64,000 bases of DNA, taken from the NCBI RefSeq assembly GCF_007830515.1, contig NZ_VLKT01000021.1:57493-121492 (forward strand), in the 5' to 3' direction. The first letter of the stretch is position 1. Every line of letters starts with the position of its first letter. This stretch comes from Mesorhizobium tianshanense. GTDB taxonomy: Bacteria > Pseudomonadota > Alphaproteobacteria > Rhizobiales > Rhizobiaceae. The translations under genes and the position numbers were made by a program. Shown here one piece after another: positions 7,974-16,622 of this stretch. The notes under the pieces were generated by a model. That model saw only the letters and a program-made list of their open reading frames with translations. It was not told the DNA's origin and made no database searches.

Positions 7974-8900
7974 ATGAACACGACTGCCGCGAGCGAGAAG
8001 ATCGGCTTCATCGGCCTTGGCCTGATGGGACACGGAATCGCGAAGAACATCGTCGACAAGGGCTACGCGCTGACCTTTCTCGGCCGCAAGAACCGCAAGC
8101 CGGCGGAAGACCTGCTCGGCCGGGGCGCGAAGGAAGCGGCGACCTCGCGCGACGTGGCGGCGGCATCCGATATCGTCTTCATCTGCGTCACCGGCTCGCG
8201 CGAGGTCGAAGCCGTCATCCGCGGGCCCGGCGGCCTCAAGGAGGGCCTCAGGAAAGGCTCGGTGGTCGTCGACTGCTCGACCTCGGATCCGACCTCGACG
8301 GTGGCGCTTGCCGCCGAACTCGAGGCGCTCGGCGTCGACTATGTCGACGCTCCGCTCAGCCGCACGCCGAAGGAAGCCTGGGAAGGCACGCTCGACGCCA
8401 TGGTCGGCGCGTCCGACGCGGTCTTTGCCCGCCTCAAGCCGGTGCTCGACACCTGGGCCGGACGCATCGTCCATATCGGCGACACCGGCGACGGCCACCG
8501 CATGAAGCTGCTCAACAATTTCATTTCGCTGGGCTACGCGGCGATCTATTCCGAGGCGCTGGCGCTGGCCGAAAAGGTCGGCATCTCGCCGCCGCGTTTC
8601 GACAGCGTCATCCGCAACGGCCGCATGGATTGCGGCTTCTACCAGACCTTCATGCGCTGGACGCTTGAAGGCGACCGCGACGCGCACAAATTCACCATCG
8701 CCAACGCCTTCAAGGACCTCACCTATCTCGAATCGATGGCGGGTGCCGCCGGCATTGCCAACCCGCTCGGCAATGCCACGAAGAACGCCTTCGCCGGCGC
8801 CTTCGTCGCTGGGCCGGATCAATATGTGCCGATGCTGGCGACCCATATCGGCAAGGTCAACGGCGTCGACCTGAAGCCCGTCAAGGATGGCAGATCGTAG
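7974..8900 (+). CDS. NAD(P)-dependent 3-hydroxyisobutyrate/threonate dehydrogenase-family protein
   Basis: A 308-residue beta-hydroxyacid dehydrogenase. The N-terminal Rossmann motif is GFIGLGLMGHGIAKNI. The substrate-binding stretch DCSTSDPTS is followed by DAPLSRTPKEAWEGTL, and the catalytic Lys lies in MKLLNNFISLGY. Members oxidise 3-hydroxyisobutyrate, L-threonate, tartronate semialdehyde and similar acids. The start at 7974 follows AGGACG; the frame is open further upstream, but a start there would overlap the palindromic operator. The neighbours (another dehydrogenase, two FCD-GntR regulators, a sugar importer and an SDR) suggest a sugar-acid route. A palindromic repeat follows the gene. 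Confidence 0.88.
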   Translation: MNTTAASEKIGFIGLGLMGHGIAKNIVDKGYALTFLGRKNRKPAEDLLGRGAKEAATSRDVAAASDIVFICVTGSREVEAVIRGPGGLKEGLRKGSVVVDCSTSDPTSTVALAAELEALGVDYVDAPLSRTPKEAWEGTLDAMVGASDAVFARLKPVLDTWAGRIVHIGDTGDGHRMKLLNNFISLGYAAIYSEALALAEKVGISPPRFDSVIRNGRMDCGFYQTFMRWTLEGDRDAHKFTIANAFKDLTYLESMAGAAGIANPLGNATKNAFAGAFVAGPDQYVPMLATHIGKVNGVDLKPVKDGRS

Positions 8901-8945
8901 AAGATTTGAGGCGGCCGGGCCTGGTGTTTTGGTCAAGGCCGGCGC

Positions 8946-9120
8946 CGCCCCTCATCCGGCTGCCTCCACCTTCTCCCCGTATAGAGACGGGGAGAAGGAC
9001 GCTTTCGCCAATGATTTCGTCAACTACCTGCGTTGCAAGAAGGTGTGCCAAGATCGCGGCCAGCCCCTTCTCCCCGTCAATATACGGGGAGAAGGTGGCG
9101 GCAGCCGGATGAGGGGCAGC
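8946..9120. repeat. Rhizobial intergenic palindromic repeat
   Basis: The left arm (8946-8982) contains CCCCTCATCCGGCTGCC and CACCTTCTCCCCGT. The right arm (9083-9120) is its near-perfect inverse. Each arm also folds on itself around ACGGGGAGAAGG. Repeats with this core are scattered in intergenic DNA of Rhizobiales and are often called RIME-like. About 90 bases of unrelated DNA lie between the arms. Confidence 0.8.
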
Positions 9121-9138
9121 GCAAACCTATGTGATAAA

Positions 9139-9954
9139 TCACCGGCGCGATCGCCCGATGACGTCGTCGGTGTTGGCGAGCAGCCTGTGCACGGCACTCC
9201 TTGCAGCCGCCGGACGCCTGAGACGGATGTTCTTCTCGATCGCCTCGTGCAGTGACTGTGCCCGCCGCTGGTCGCTGGTCTGAAGTGTGACGAAGACGAA
9301 CAGATGGTCGAGCGCGGATTCGATCAGCACGCCGAGCGGCACCAGAAGATCGTTGCCGGAGGCGCGCAGGATGGCCAGATGAAAACGCGTGTCGGCGCGG
9401 GTGCGCTCCGGCAGCGTCGCCGCTTCGCTCATCTCCCGGCAGGCCTGGCTGATCTCGGCCATCTGCTCGTCGCTGTGCCGGATCGCGGCAAAGGCGCTGG
9501 CTTCCGGCTCGATGATGTGACGGAACTCCTGGACGGTGCGCAGGAACATTTCGCGGTCGGGCGAGGTCGCGTACCAGGCGAGCACGTCGCGGTCGAGCAG
9601 GTTCCAGCGCTCCTTCGGCTCGACCCAGCTGCCGATCTTCGGGCGCGAGGCGAGCAGGCTCTTGGCCATCAGCATCTTGATCGCCTCGCGCACCGCCGAG
9701 CGGCTGACGTTGAAAGTCTCGGACCATTTGGCCTCGTTGGGCAGGATGGTTCCCGGCGGATAGTCGCCGCGCACGATCCTGAGGCCGATCTCGTTGGCCA
9801 GCGACGCATGCACGCTCGATCCGGGAATGAGCGCCGCGTCGGCACGGCGAGTGCCGGACGGACGGGCTGCCTGTGCCCTGACCTTGGCCGGTGCCCTGAC
9901 CTTGGCCGGTGCCTTGACCTTGGTAAGTCGTTTTCTTGATCTTGCGTCCGGCAT
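9139..9954 (-). CDS. GntR-family regulator, FCD subfamily (copy 2)
   Basis: About 271 residues, closely similar along its whole length to the regulator at 6025-6822. It has the same GntR winged helix (FNVSRSAVREAIKMLMAK) and FCD domain (RADTRFHLAILRASGNDL). The middle of the two genes is also nearly identical at DNA level. The N-terminus differs: it carries a short Lys/Ala/Pro repeat (KAPAKVRAPAKVRA) made by an 18-base tandem repeat. The start at 9954 follows GGGGGAACG; an in-frame ATG at 9984 is possible. It sits next to the sugar importer and probably arose by recent duplication. Confidence 0.92.
   Translation of the reverse strand: MPDARSRKRLTKVKAPAKVRAPAKVRAQAARPSGTRRADAALIPGSSVHASLANEIGLRIVRGDYPPGTILPNEAKWSETFNVSRSAVREAIKMLMAKSLLASRPKIGSWVEPKERWNLLDRDVLAWYATSPDREMFLRTVQEFRHIIEPEASAFAAIRHSDEQMAEISQACREMSEAATLPERTRADTRFHLAILRASGNDLLVPLGVLIESALDHLFVFVTLQTSDQRRAQSLHEAIEKNIRLRRPAAARSAVHRLLANTDDVIGRSRR
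9873..9926. repeat. 18-base tandem repeat inside a regulator gene
   Basis: Three copies of an 18-base unit beginning GTGCCCTGACC (9873-9890, 9891-9908, and a diverged 9909-9926). They encode six-residue repeats of the Ala-Pro-Ala-Lys-Val type near the N-terminus of the FCD-GntR copy 2. The unit length keeps the frame, so copy number can vary without breaking the gene. Confidence 0.75.
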
Positions 9955-10053
9955 CCACGTTCCCCCGGCACAGGCTGAACTCAAGGCGCGGCAAAGCAGG
10001 AGCGTATCGCCCCGGCGCCGTCACCTCGTGCGTTTTTCGTGAACCGGTGTGAC

Positions 10054-10078
10054 GGGGCGCCCGTCGATCGGACGCCCC
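10054..10078 (-). terminator. GC-rich hairpin after the sugar-binding-protein gene
   Basis: GGGGCG (10054-10059) pairs with CGCCCC (10073-10078), and the stem extends inwards with three more pairs. It lies 14 bases past the stop of the binding-protein gene. No T run follows on the minus strand, so it may protect the mRNA 3' end rather than terminate on its own. Confidence 0.4.
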
Positions 10079-10091
10079 GAAAACTGCGAAC

Positions 10092-11081
10092 CTACTTCTG
10101 GATGCAGGTGTCGACCGTATCCTTGGTGCACTCGTCGAGACCGGTGAAGACCGGATCCTCGACGGGCTTGCCTTCGATCAAATCGATCATCACCGAGGGT
10201 GCCTTGTAGCCCATCTCGAACGGCCGCTGGCCGACCAGTGCGGTCACCAGACCCTCCTTGGCAATGGCCACTTCGTCACCGATCGTATCGGCGGCGCCGA
10301 TGACGAACTCATTCTTGGCGATTTTCTCGGCCATCGGCTTGAACAGGTCGCGATAGGGCTGCGGTGCCCCGAACAGCGGCCAGCCGCCCATGATGCCGAA
10401 GGCGTCGAGGTCGGGATTGGCGGCGAGGATATCGGTCATCGCCTGCACGCCCTTGGCGCCGTCGTCATTGGTGAACACCGGGCAGCCGGCGACCTCGGTC
10501 CAGCCGCCCTCGCCGGCGAGCGCCGGGAGATCCTTCTGGCCAGAAAGCGCGTCGCGCATGCCCTGGGCGCGGCGCAGGATGTTGTCAGCCGCCGGATTGC
10601 CTTCAATGGTGCAGATCTTGCCACCATCCGGCTTGCCCTTCTTGATGTACTCGCCGATCTTGTATCCCATCAGGTAGTTGTCGGTGCCGAGATAGGTCTT
10701 GCGCAGCCCCGCATCTTCCTTGCTGAGGTCGGCGTCGAGCGTCATGATCGGGATCGACGGATTGGCGCTTTTGATCGTCTGCGCGATCAGCGGCGCGTTG
10801 GACGGCGAAATGGCCATCGCCACTGTATCGGGCTTGCTCAGCATGTCCTGAACGATCTGAGCTTCGCCGGCCTCGTCCGAGGTCGACGCCGGGCCGGTGT
10901 AGAAGCACTCATATTCCGAGCTGGCGTTTTCCGAGTTCCATTTCTGGCAACCCTGGTTGATGGCCTCGAAGAACGGATTGTCGAGACCCTTCACGACGAT
11001 GACGAGCTGTTTCTTAGCCAAAGCCGGCCCGGCGCCCAACGCCATGACGGCGACGGCAGCGAGCAATAGTGATTTCCTCAT
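10092..11081 (-). CDS. Sugar ABC transporter substrate-binding protein (CUT2/RbsB type)
   Basis: A 329-residue periplasmic binding protein. The signal peptide is residues 1-22 (MRKSLLLAAVAVMALGAGPA, then LAK). Two Rossmann-like lobes of the peripla_BP_4 type follow, with LVIVVKGLDNPFFEAINQG at the start of lobe 1. The start at 11081 follows GGGAGGACTGAC. It is transcribed away from the ATPase, permease and SDR genes at 11509-14162, which complete the importer. Pairs of Cys in the mature protein (two near residue 40, two at the C-terminus, one near residue 200) are more than is usual for RbsB homologues. The ligand is unknown; a sugar or sugar alcohol is most likely. Confidence 0.92.
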   Translation of the reverse strand: MRKSLLLAAVAVMALGAGPALAKKQLVIVVKGLDNPFFEAINQGCQKWNSENASSEYECFYTGPASTSDEAGEAQIVQDMLSKPDTVAMAISPSNAPLIAQTIKSANPSIPIMTLDADLSKEDAGLRKTYLGTDNYLMGYKIGEYIKKGKPDGGKICTIEGNPAADNILRRAQGMRDALSGQKDLPALAGEGGWTEVAGCPVFTNDDGAKGVQAMTDILAANPDLDAFGIMGGWPLFGAPQPYRDLFKPMAEKIAKNEFVIGAADTIGDEVAIAKEGLVTALVGQRPFEMGYKAPSVMIDLIEGKPVEDPVFTGLDECTKDTVDTCIQK

Positions 11082-11508
11082 GTCAGTCCTCCCTTGAAAC
11101 AGACGGACACGGCGTGCCCGCCACACAGATCAGCCCGGATGCGCGGTGACAGAGGTTCGTTTCGCGAGCGCTCATGTCGCCAAGCCGGGCCGATAAGTAT
11201 TTCCAGATGCGGTCGCGGACCAGCGCGATACGGTCGCTGCCCGATCCTTGACCGATAAACCTCCGCCGATTCCGCCCGGTGAGCCGAAACAGGAGATCGG
11301 CATAATCTCCTCCGACGCTTAGGTAATATCGGCTTGCGACTAACGTCAATGCTATTTGTCCTACAAAACGGATTTTTCGAAAGAAGCCGCTGTTGACGCC
11401 AAGGAGGCATATGCGTAAATGGGCGAAATCGCTGTTTCCAGGAGGAGTGGGGAGGAGCGAGGCTGCGGCAGAACCGCAGGCCGGAAAGCACGGGGAGGAA
11501 GCAGTCTG
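11082..11508. other. Divergent regulatory region of the CUT2 importer
   Basis: About 427 bases between the divergent binding-protein and ATPase genes, with no convincing gene. A frame in line with the ATPase is open from 11419, but it lacks family similarity and the ABC domain starts after it. The region holds one near-match to the FadR/GntR operator (11355-11367) and should contain promoters in both directions. Confidence 0.6.
11355..11367. promoter_or_regulatory. Probable FCD-GntR operator, imperfect copy
   Basis: TTTGTCCTACAAA has TTTGT and ACAAA as perfect inverted arms. It differs from the TTGTC-N-GACAA core at 7852-7866 by one base. Its place between the divergent importer genes suggests that the same FCD-GntR proteins control the transporter. 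Confidence 0.5.
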
Positions 11509-12249
<741 letters not shown>

Positions 12250-12288
12250 TGTCAGCGGTTTCACCACGCAAGCAGATAAAGGTCGACG

Positions 12289-13287
12289 ATGGCAGTAACT
12301 CTTGACCAGACGATCGCACAGAAACAGCACACTTTGCTGTCCAGGGTGTTTGCCAGCCAGACCTTCTGGGTGGTGATCGCGGTCATCCTCGCCTGCCTGT
12401 TCCTGTCCGTGGCCACGGATTCCTTCGCCACGACCAAGAACCTCTACAATATCACCCGCAACGTCACCTTCGTCGCCATCGTCGCGCTCGGCATGACCTT
12501 CGTCATAATCACCGGCGGCATCGACCTGTCGGTCGGCTCGGTGCTTTGCCTATGTTCGATGGTGCTGGCCGTGACCATGCATGCCGGCTACGGCATCGAG
12601 GTTGGCATTGCCGCTTCGATCGCGACAGCGCTGATCATTGGCGGCTTCAACGGTATCCTGATCGCCTATCTCGGCTTTCCGCCCTTCGTGGTGACGCTCG
12701 GCATGCTGTCGATAGCGCGCAGCCTCGCCATGGTCGCCTCCAACAACACCGTCGTCTTCCAGTTCGGACCGGACCACGACAAACTTCTGGCGCTGGGCGG
12801 CGGCGCCTGGGTGTTCGGCATCGCCAATCCGGTGCTCTATACGATCCTGCTGGCGCTGATCACCGGCTTCACGCTGCGCTGGACGAAGTTCGGCCGGCAC
12901 ATCTTCGCCATTGGCGGCAACGAGCATGCGGCGACGCTGACCGGCGTTCCGGTGCGCCAGATCAAGGTCGCGGTCTACATGATCTCGGCGCTGGCCGCGG
13001 GCATTGCCGGCATCATCCAGACCGGCTGGCTGGGCGCCGTTACCACCAATCTCGGCAACGGCATGGAGCTACAGGTGATCGCCGCCACCGTCATCGGTGG
13101 CGCCAACCTGGCCGGCGGCATGGGCACGGCATTTGGCGCCGTCGTGGGCGCGGCGCTGATCGAGGTGATCCGCAACAGTCTCGGCCTGCTCGGCATCAAT
13201 GCCTTCTGGCAAGGCACCTTCATCGGCAGCGCCATTCTGATGGCGGTCCTGTTCGACCGGATACGCAATTTCAGGCGCAACGATTAG
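12289..13287 (+). CDS. Sugar ABC transporter permease (CUT2/RbsC type)
   Basis: A 332-residue inner-membrane permease with eight to ten hydrophobic segments of the BPD_transp_2 family. Typical stretches are VAIVALGMTFVIITGGIDLS in the first half and AATVIGGANLAGGMGT in the second. It should pair with the ATPase at 11509-12249 and the binding protein at 10092-11081 to import a monosaccharide-like substrate. The ATG follows AAAGG. A palindromic intergenic repeat separates it from the SDR gene, which is probably still in the same transcription unit. Confidence 0.93.
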   Translation: MAVTLDQTIAQKQHTLLSRVFASQTFWVVIAVILACLFLSVATDSFATTKNLYNITRNVTFVAIVALGMTFVIITGGIDLSVGSVLCLCSMVLAVTMHAGYGIEVGIAASIATALIIGGFNGILIAYLGFPPFVVTLGMLSIARSLAMVASNNTVVFQFGPDHDKLLALGGGAWVFGIANPVLYTILLALITGFTLRWTKFGRHIFAIGGNEHAATLTGVPVRQIKVAVYMISALAAGIAGIIQTGWLGAVTTNLGNGMELQVIAATVIGGANLAGGMGTAFGAVVGAALIEVIRNSLGLLGINAFWQGTFIGSAILMAVLFDRIRNFRRND

Positions 13288-13377
13288 GACCATGATCCCC
13301 AACCGAAGGCCCGCGTCAGCGAAAAGCGGAAGCCGGTTTTTGCTGCGCTGACCTCCGGTTTGGATAGGGTCATGGTC
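13288..13377. repeat. Imperfect palindromic intergenic repeat
   Basis: The ends GACCATGATCC and GGGTCATGGTC are inverse copies, and pairing continues inwards (CGTCAGCG against CGCTGACC). The GC-rich fold of about 90 bases with CATGAT ends resembles the repeat at 47510-47552. It sits between the permease and SDR genes and may tune expression within the operon. Confidence 0.65.
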
Positions 13378-13394
13378 AAACGAAAGAGAGCCTG

Positions 13395-14162
13395 GTGACG
13401 AAATCGCTATTCAGCCTCGACGGGCGGCTGGTGCTGATTACCGGTTCCGGCCAAGGCATCGGCTTTGCCCTGGCGCGGGGCCTAGCCGAGCATGGCGCGA
13501 GCGTGGTGCTGAACGGCCGCGACCCGGGCAAAGTCGGTGGCGCTGTGGCAAGGCTGCGCGAAGCCGGCTTTGAGGCGCATGCATCGATCTTCGACGTGAC
13601 CGACTTTCATGCGGTCGACCGCGACGTTGCCCGGATCGAGGCCGAGATCGGCGCAATCGACGTGCTCGTCAACAATGCCGGCGTGCAGTTCCGCGCCCCG
13701 CTCGAGGATTTTCCCGAGGAGCAGTGGGAACGGCTGTTCAAGACCAATGTCTCCGGCGCCTTCCACGCCGGCAAGGCCGTGGCGCGGCACATGATCCCGC
13801 GCGGCAAGGGCAAGATCATCAACATCGGCTCGGTGCAGAGCGAACTGGCGAGAACCGGCATCGCTCCCTATACCGCGACCAAGGGCGCGATCAGGAACCT
13901 GACCAGGGGCATGTGCGCCGACTGGGCGAAGCACGGCCTGCAGATCAATGCCATCGCGCCCGGTTATTTCCGCACCGAGATGAACCAGGCGCTGGTCGAC
14001 AATGCGGAATTCTCCGCCTGGCTGGAGAAGCGCACGCCGGCCGGGCGCTGGGGCAATGTCGACGAACTGATTGGCGCTGCCGTCTTCCTGGCCTCGGACG
14101 CGTCGTCCTTCGTCAATGGCCATACGCTCTATGTCGACGGCGGCCTGACCGCTTCGGTCTAG
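13395..14162 (+). CDS. SDR-family oxidoreductase, gluconate 5-dehydrogenase-like
   Basis: A 255-residue classical short-chain dehydrogenase. The cofactor motif is TGSGQGIGFALA, NNAG is at about residue 93, the catalytic Ser is in IGSVQSE, and Tyr and Lys are in YTATKGAIRNL. The family C-terminus GHTLYVDGGL is intact. It most resembles the 5-keto-gluconate reductase group (IdnO/Ga5DH), which interconvert polyol or keto-acid forms of sugars. The start is a GTG with a weak ribosome binding site. As the last gene of the importer operon it probably carries out the first oxidation of the imported sugar or sugar acid. Confidence 0.9.
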   Translation: MTKSLFSLDGRLVLITGSGQGIGFALARGLAEHGASVVLNGRDPGKVGGAVARLREAGFEAHASIFDVTDFHAVDRDVARIEAEIGAIDVLVNNAGVQFRAPLEDFPEEQWERLFKTNVSGAFHAGKAVARHMIPRGKGKIINIGSVQSELARTGIAPYTATKGAIRNLTRGMCADWAKHGLQINAIAPGYFRTEMNQALVDNAEFSAWLEKRTPAGRWGNVDELIGAAVFLASDASSFVNGHTLYVDGGLTASV

Positions 14163-14335
14163 CCATACCGGCCTGGAAACACTCACCTTCTTCCTATCGC
14201 TCAGTCTGAAAATCAGCCGGCGCGGCCCATGGCGGGCACCAGGCGTGCGCATGCGCCTTGACGCAGGCCCGAACTGAGCCGCACTATCCCGATTGCAGGC
14301 GAAGGGAGGCCAGTCGTCCGCGGGAGGATATACCC

Positions 14336-15163
14336 ATGACGGAAGCGATCAGGCTCTACTGGGGCCGGTTCGGACATGTTTCTGTCCTGAACGTCGCCAG
14401 CGACTTCGTCACCCATGCCCATGTCGAGGCGCATATCATCATCTGGCTGGAAGGCACGGCCGGCGAGATGACCATCGGCCGCGAAACGGTGCGGCTTGGA
14501 CCCGGCACCGCCGCCGGCATCAATTCCTTCCAGCCGCATAGCCACGCTTTGTCCCACGACGGCCGGCCCGGCCTGTTCCTCGCCTTCTACATCGATCCGG
14601 ACTGGGCGCGCCAGCGCCGCGACCTGCCCTCTTCCGCGCCGCTGTTTTCAGTGCCGGCGATCACGTTGGAGCCCTGGCTGCACCAGGCGGCGGCCAACCT
14701 TCTCGACCATCTCAGCGACAATGAGAGCATCGACGACATCGCCAATTACGAGATCGAGCGCTTCATCGACAGCGTGCTCGACGCCGCCGACGCCTCGGCG
14801 CCGCAAGTGGCACGCGCCCGCGTCCACACCATGCAGGACTTCCGCGTCCGCAAGGCGATCCAGCTGATGAAGGCCAATGTCTGCGAACGCATCTGCTTCG
14901 ACGATGTGGCGCGCAGCGTCGGCCTGTCGCGGCCGCATTTCTTCGCCCTGTTCAAGGAGCAGACCAACCTGACGCCCAACGTCTACTGGAACACGCTGCG
15001 CATGGAGGAAGCGGTGCGGCAGTTGCAATGGTCGCAAGAGCCGCTGATCTCGGTCGCCTGCAATCTCGGCTTTACCACGCAGGGCAATTTCTCGCGTTTC
15101 TTCCGCGACCATGTCGGCGTCCCGCCGACACTCTATCGCGAGGCGGCGCGGGCCATTTCCTGA
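14336..15163 (+). CDS. AraC-family transcriptional regulator
   Basis: A 275-residue activator with an N-terminal cupin-like ligand domain (residues about 15-100; HAHVEAHIIIWLEG) and a C-terminal double helix-turn-helix (residues about 170-270). The second helix pair is well conserved (LISVACNLGFTTQGNFSRFF followed by RDHVGVPPTLYR). The ATG follows GGGAGGA. The gene is immediately upstream of the molybdenum-hydroxylase operon and on the same strand. Direct repeats of the kind AraC proteins bind lie between them, so it very likely activates that operon. Confidence 0.92.
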   Translation: MTEAIRLYWGRFGHVSVLNVASDFVTHAHVEAHIIIWLEGTAGEMTIGRETVRLGPGTAAGINSFQPHSHALSHDGRPGLFLAFYIDPDWARQRRDLPSSAPLFSVPAITLEPWLHQAAANLLDHLSDNESIDDIANYEIERFIDSVLDAADASAPQVARARVHTMQDFRVRKAIQLMKANVCERICFDDVARSVGLSRPHFFALFKEQTNLTPNVYWNTLRMEEAVRQLQWSQEPLISVACNLGFTTQGNFSRFFRDHVGVPPTLYREAARAIS

Positions 15164-15180
15164 GCCCACTCTCGTGCCGT

Positions 15181-15224
15181 TTTTCAGCCTGCCCATTTTC
15201 AGACTGCCCGTTTTTCAGACTCAT
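15181..15224. repeat. Short direct repeats upstream of the hydroxylase operon
   Basis: TTTTCAGCCTGCCC (15181-15194) and TTTTCAGACTGCCC (15196-15209) differ at one base; a third partial copy TTTTCAGACT starts at about 15212. The period is about 15 bases. They could be extra activator contacts or a slipped duplication. Confidence 0.5.
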
Positions 15225-15254
15225 TGATAGGCGTTCAAGACGCATTGATAAGCG
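15218..15254 (+). promoter_or_regulatory. AraC-type direct-repeat operator
   Basis: GACTCATTGATAGGCG (15218-15233) and GACGCATTGATAAGCG (15239-15254) match at 14 of 16 positions. They are offset by exactly 21 bases, the spacing AraC-family dimers use to bind two half-sites on one face of DNA. They end about 57 bases before the first gene of the operon, in a suitable place for activation. Confidence 0.7.
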
Positions 15255-15310
15255 CCGTCGGGCTTGCCGCCCTAGCCTTCTGAGGTGCTAACTCGCAAGG
15301 GAACGATCAT

Positions 15311-15754
15311 ATGGCGAAAGTCACCATCTCCAGCGTCATCGACGCACCGGTCGAAAAGGTCTGGGCGCGCATACGCGATTTCAACGGTCTGCCGAGCTGG
15401 CATCCGCGCATGGTCGAAAGCCATATCGAGGACGGAAAGGATGCCGAAACGATTGGCTGCGTGCGCAATTTCGAGCTCGCCAGCGGCGCCCGGCTCCGCG
15501 AAAAGCTGCTCGACTTCTCCGACGAGAACTTTCTCGTCAGCTACTCCATCCTGGAGACCCCGCAGCCCCTCACCAATCACAAGGCCACGCTGCAGTTGCG
15601 CCGGGTGACCGATGGCGACCGCACCTATGCCGAATGGACCGCCAGCTTCGACGCGCCTCCGGAAGAAGCCGACAAATTGGCCGAAGGCATGGGCGCCAAC
15701 GTCTTCCAGGGTGGCTTCAATGCTTTGAAAAGTCATTTCGCTGGCCAAAGCTAG
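15311..15754 (+). CDS. coxG: SRPBCC (CoxG-like) family protein
   Basis: A 147-residue START/polyketide-cyclase-fold protein of the SRPBCC superfamily. It opens with VTISSVIDAPVEKVWARIRD, the usual first strand and helix, and has WTASFDAPPEEADKLAEGM before the long C-terminal helix. CoxG-type members of Mo-hydroxylase operons are thought to help membrane anchoring or assembly; other SRPBCC proteins bind hydrophobic ligands. It is the first gene of the operon, 17 bases ahead of the FAD subunit. Either the accessory role or a substrate-binding role is possible. Confidence 0.8.
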   Translation: MAKVTISSVIDAPVEKVWARIRDFNGLPSWHPRMVESHIEDGKDAETIGCVRNFELASGARLREKLLDFSDENFLVSYSILETPQPLTNHKATLQLRRVTDGDRTYAEWTASFDAPPEEADKLAEGMGANVFQGGFNALKSHFAGQS

Positions 15755-15770
15755 GCCAAGGGAGCGTTCC

Positions 15771-16565
15771 ATGGCGCTTGCACTGCAAACTTTTTCGACG
15801 GTGAAGGACGCGAATGCGGCGCTGAAAGCCGCCGGCACCCGCTATCTCGGCGGCGGCACGCTGGTCGTGCGCGCCGTCAATGAAGGCGATGTCTCGGTCT
15901 CTGGCTTCGTCAGGTCGACCGAGCCTTCACTGTCTGCCATCGCCGTTTCCGGCGGCAAGGTCCGCATCGGTGCCTCGGTAACCATGGCCGCGATCGCCCG
16001 TCATCCGGATCTCGCACCTCTCGCCCGCGCCGCGCGCGCCGTCGGCGGCCCGGCGATCCGCAACATGGCGACCGTCGGCGGCAATCTCTTCGCCCCGGCG
16101 CCCTATGGCGATTTCACCGTCGCGCTGCTGGCGTTGGATGCCACCGTCAGCAGCGATAGCGGTGAGCTGCCGATCGAAACCTTCCTGGCAACACGCGAAA
16201 GCAATCACGCCATCGTCACCGCGGTTGGTTTCAGCTTGCCAGTGGAAGGCGGCTTTCGCTTCCTGAAAGTGTCGCGGGTCAAGCCGAAGGGCGTCTCGGT
16301 GCTGAGCGTCGCCACTGTTCTGGAACAGGCGCCGGACGGAACCGTATCTTCGGCGCGGATCGCGCTTGGCTGCATGGCCGACCGGCCGATGCGCGCGAGG
16401 GCGGCGGAGAAGGCATTGGCAGGCCGGACGCTGACCAGCGACGGCATCGCGCCGGCACTGGCCGTCGCGAGTGATGGCACCTCGCCCGCCACCGATCCGA
16501 TCGCCAGCGCCTGGTATCGCACGCAAGTCCTGCCGGTCCATCTCGGCCGGCTGCTGCTCGGCTGA
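15771..16565 (+). CDS. coxM: Xanthine dehydrogenase-family FAD-binding subunit
   Basis: A 264-residue medium subunit of a molybdenum hydroxylase. FAD-binding motifs are LGGGTLVVRAV near residue 28 and IRNMATVGGNLFAPAP near residue 97, followed by the CO-dehydrogenase flavoprotein C-terminal domain. It passes electrons from the iron-sulfur subunit onwards. The ATG follows AAGGGAG. It is slightly shorter than typical CoxM proteins (about 280-290), but no motif is missing. Confidence 0.92.
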   Translation: MALALQTFSTVKDANAALKAAGTRYLGGGTLVVRAVNEGDVSVSGFVRSTEPSLSAIAVSGGKVRIGASVTMAAIARHPDLAPLARAARAVGGPAIRNMATVGGNLFAPAPYGDFTVALLALDATVSSDSGELPIETFLATRESNHAIVTAVGFSLPVEGGFRFLKVSRVKPKGVSVLSVATVLEQAPDGTVSSARIALGCMADRPMRARAAEKALAGRTLTSDGIAPALAVASDGTSPATDPIASAWYRTQVLPVHLGRLLLG

Positions 16566-16622
16566 AATTGCTCGTTAGGGGCGTGCACTTGCCTTGGCTA
16601 GGGCAGCGCGCAAGGAGGAAAC

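Noticed and set aside
11419..11508. N-terminal extension of the CUT2 ATPase
   Set aside because: The added 30 residues are Arg/Gly-rich without similarity to ABC proteins, and a ribosome binding site with GTG at 11509 fits the start of the fold.
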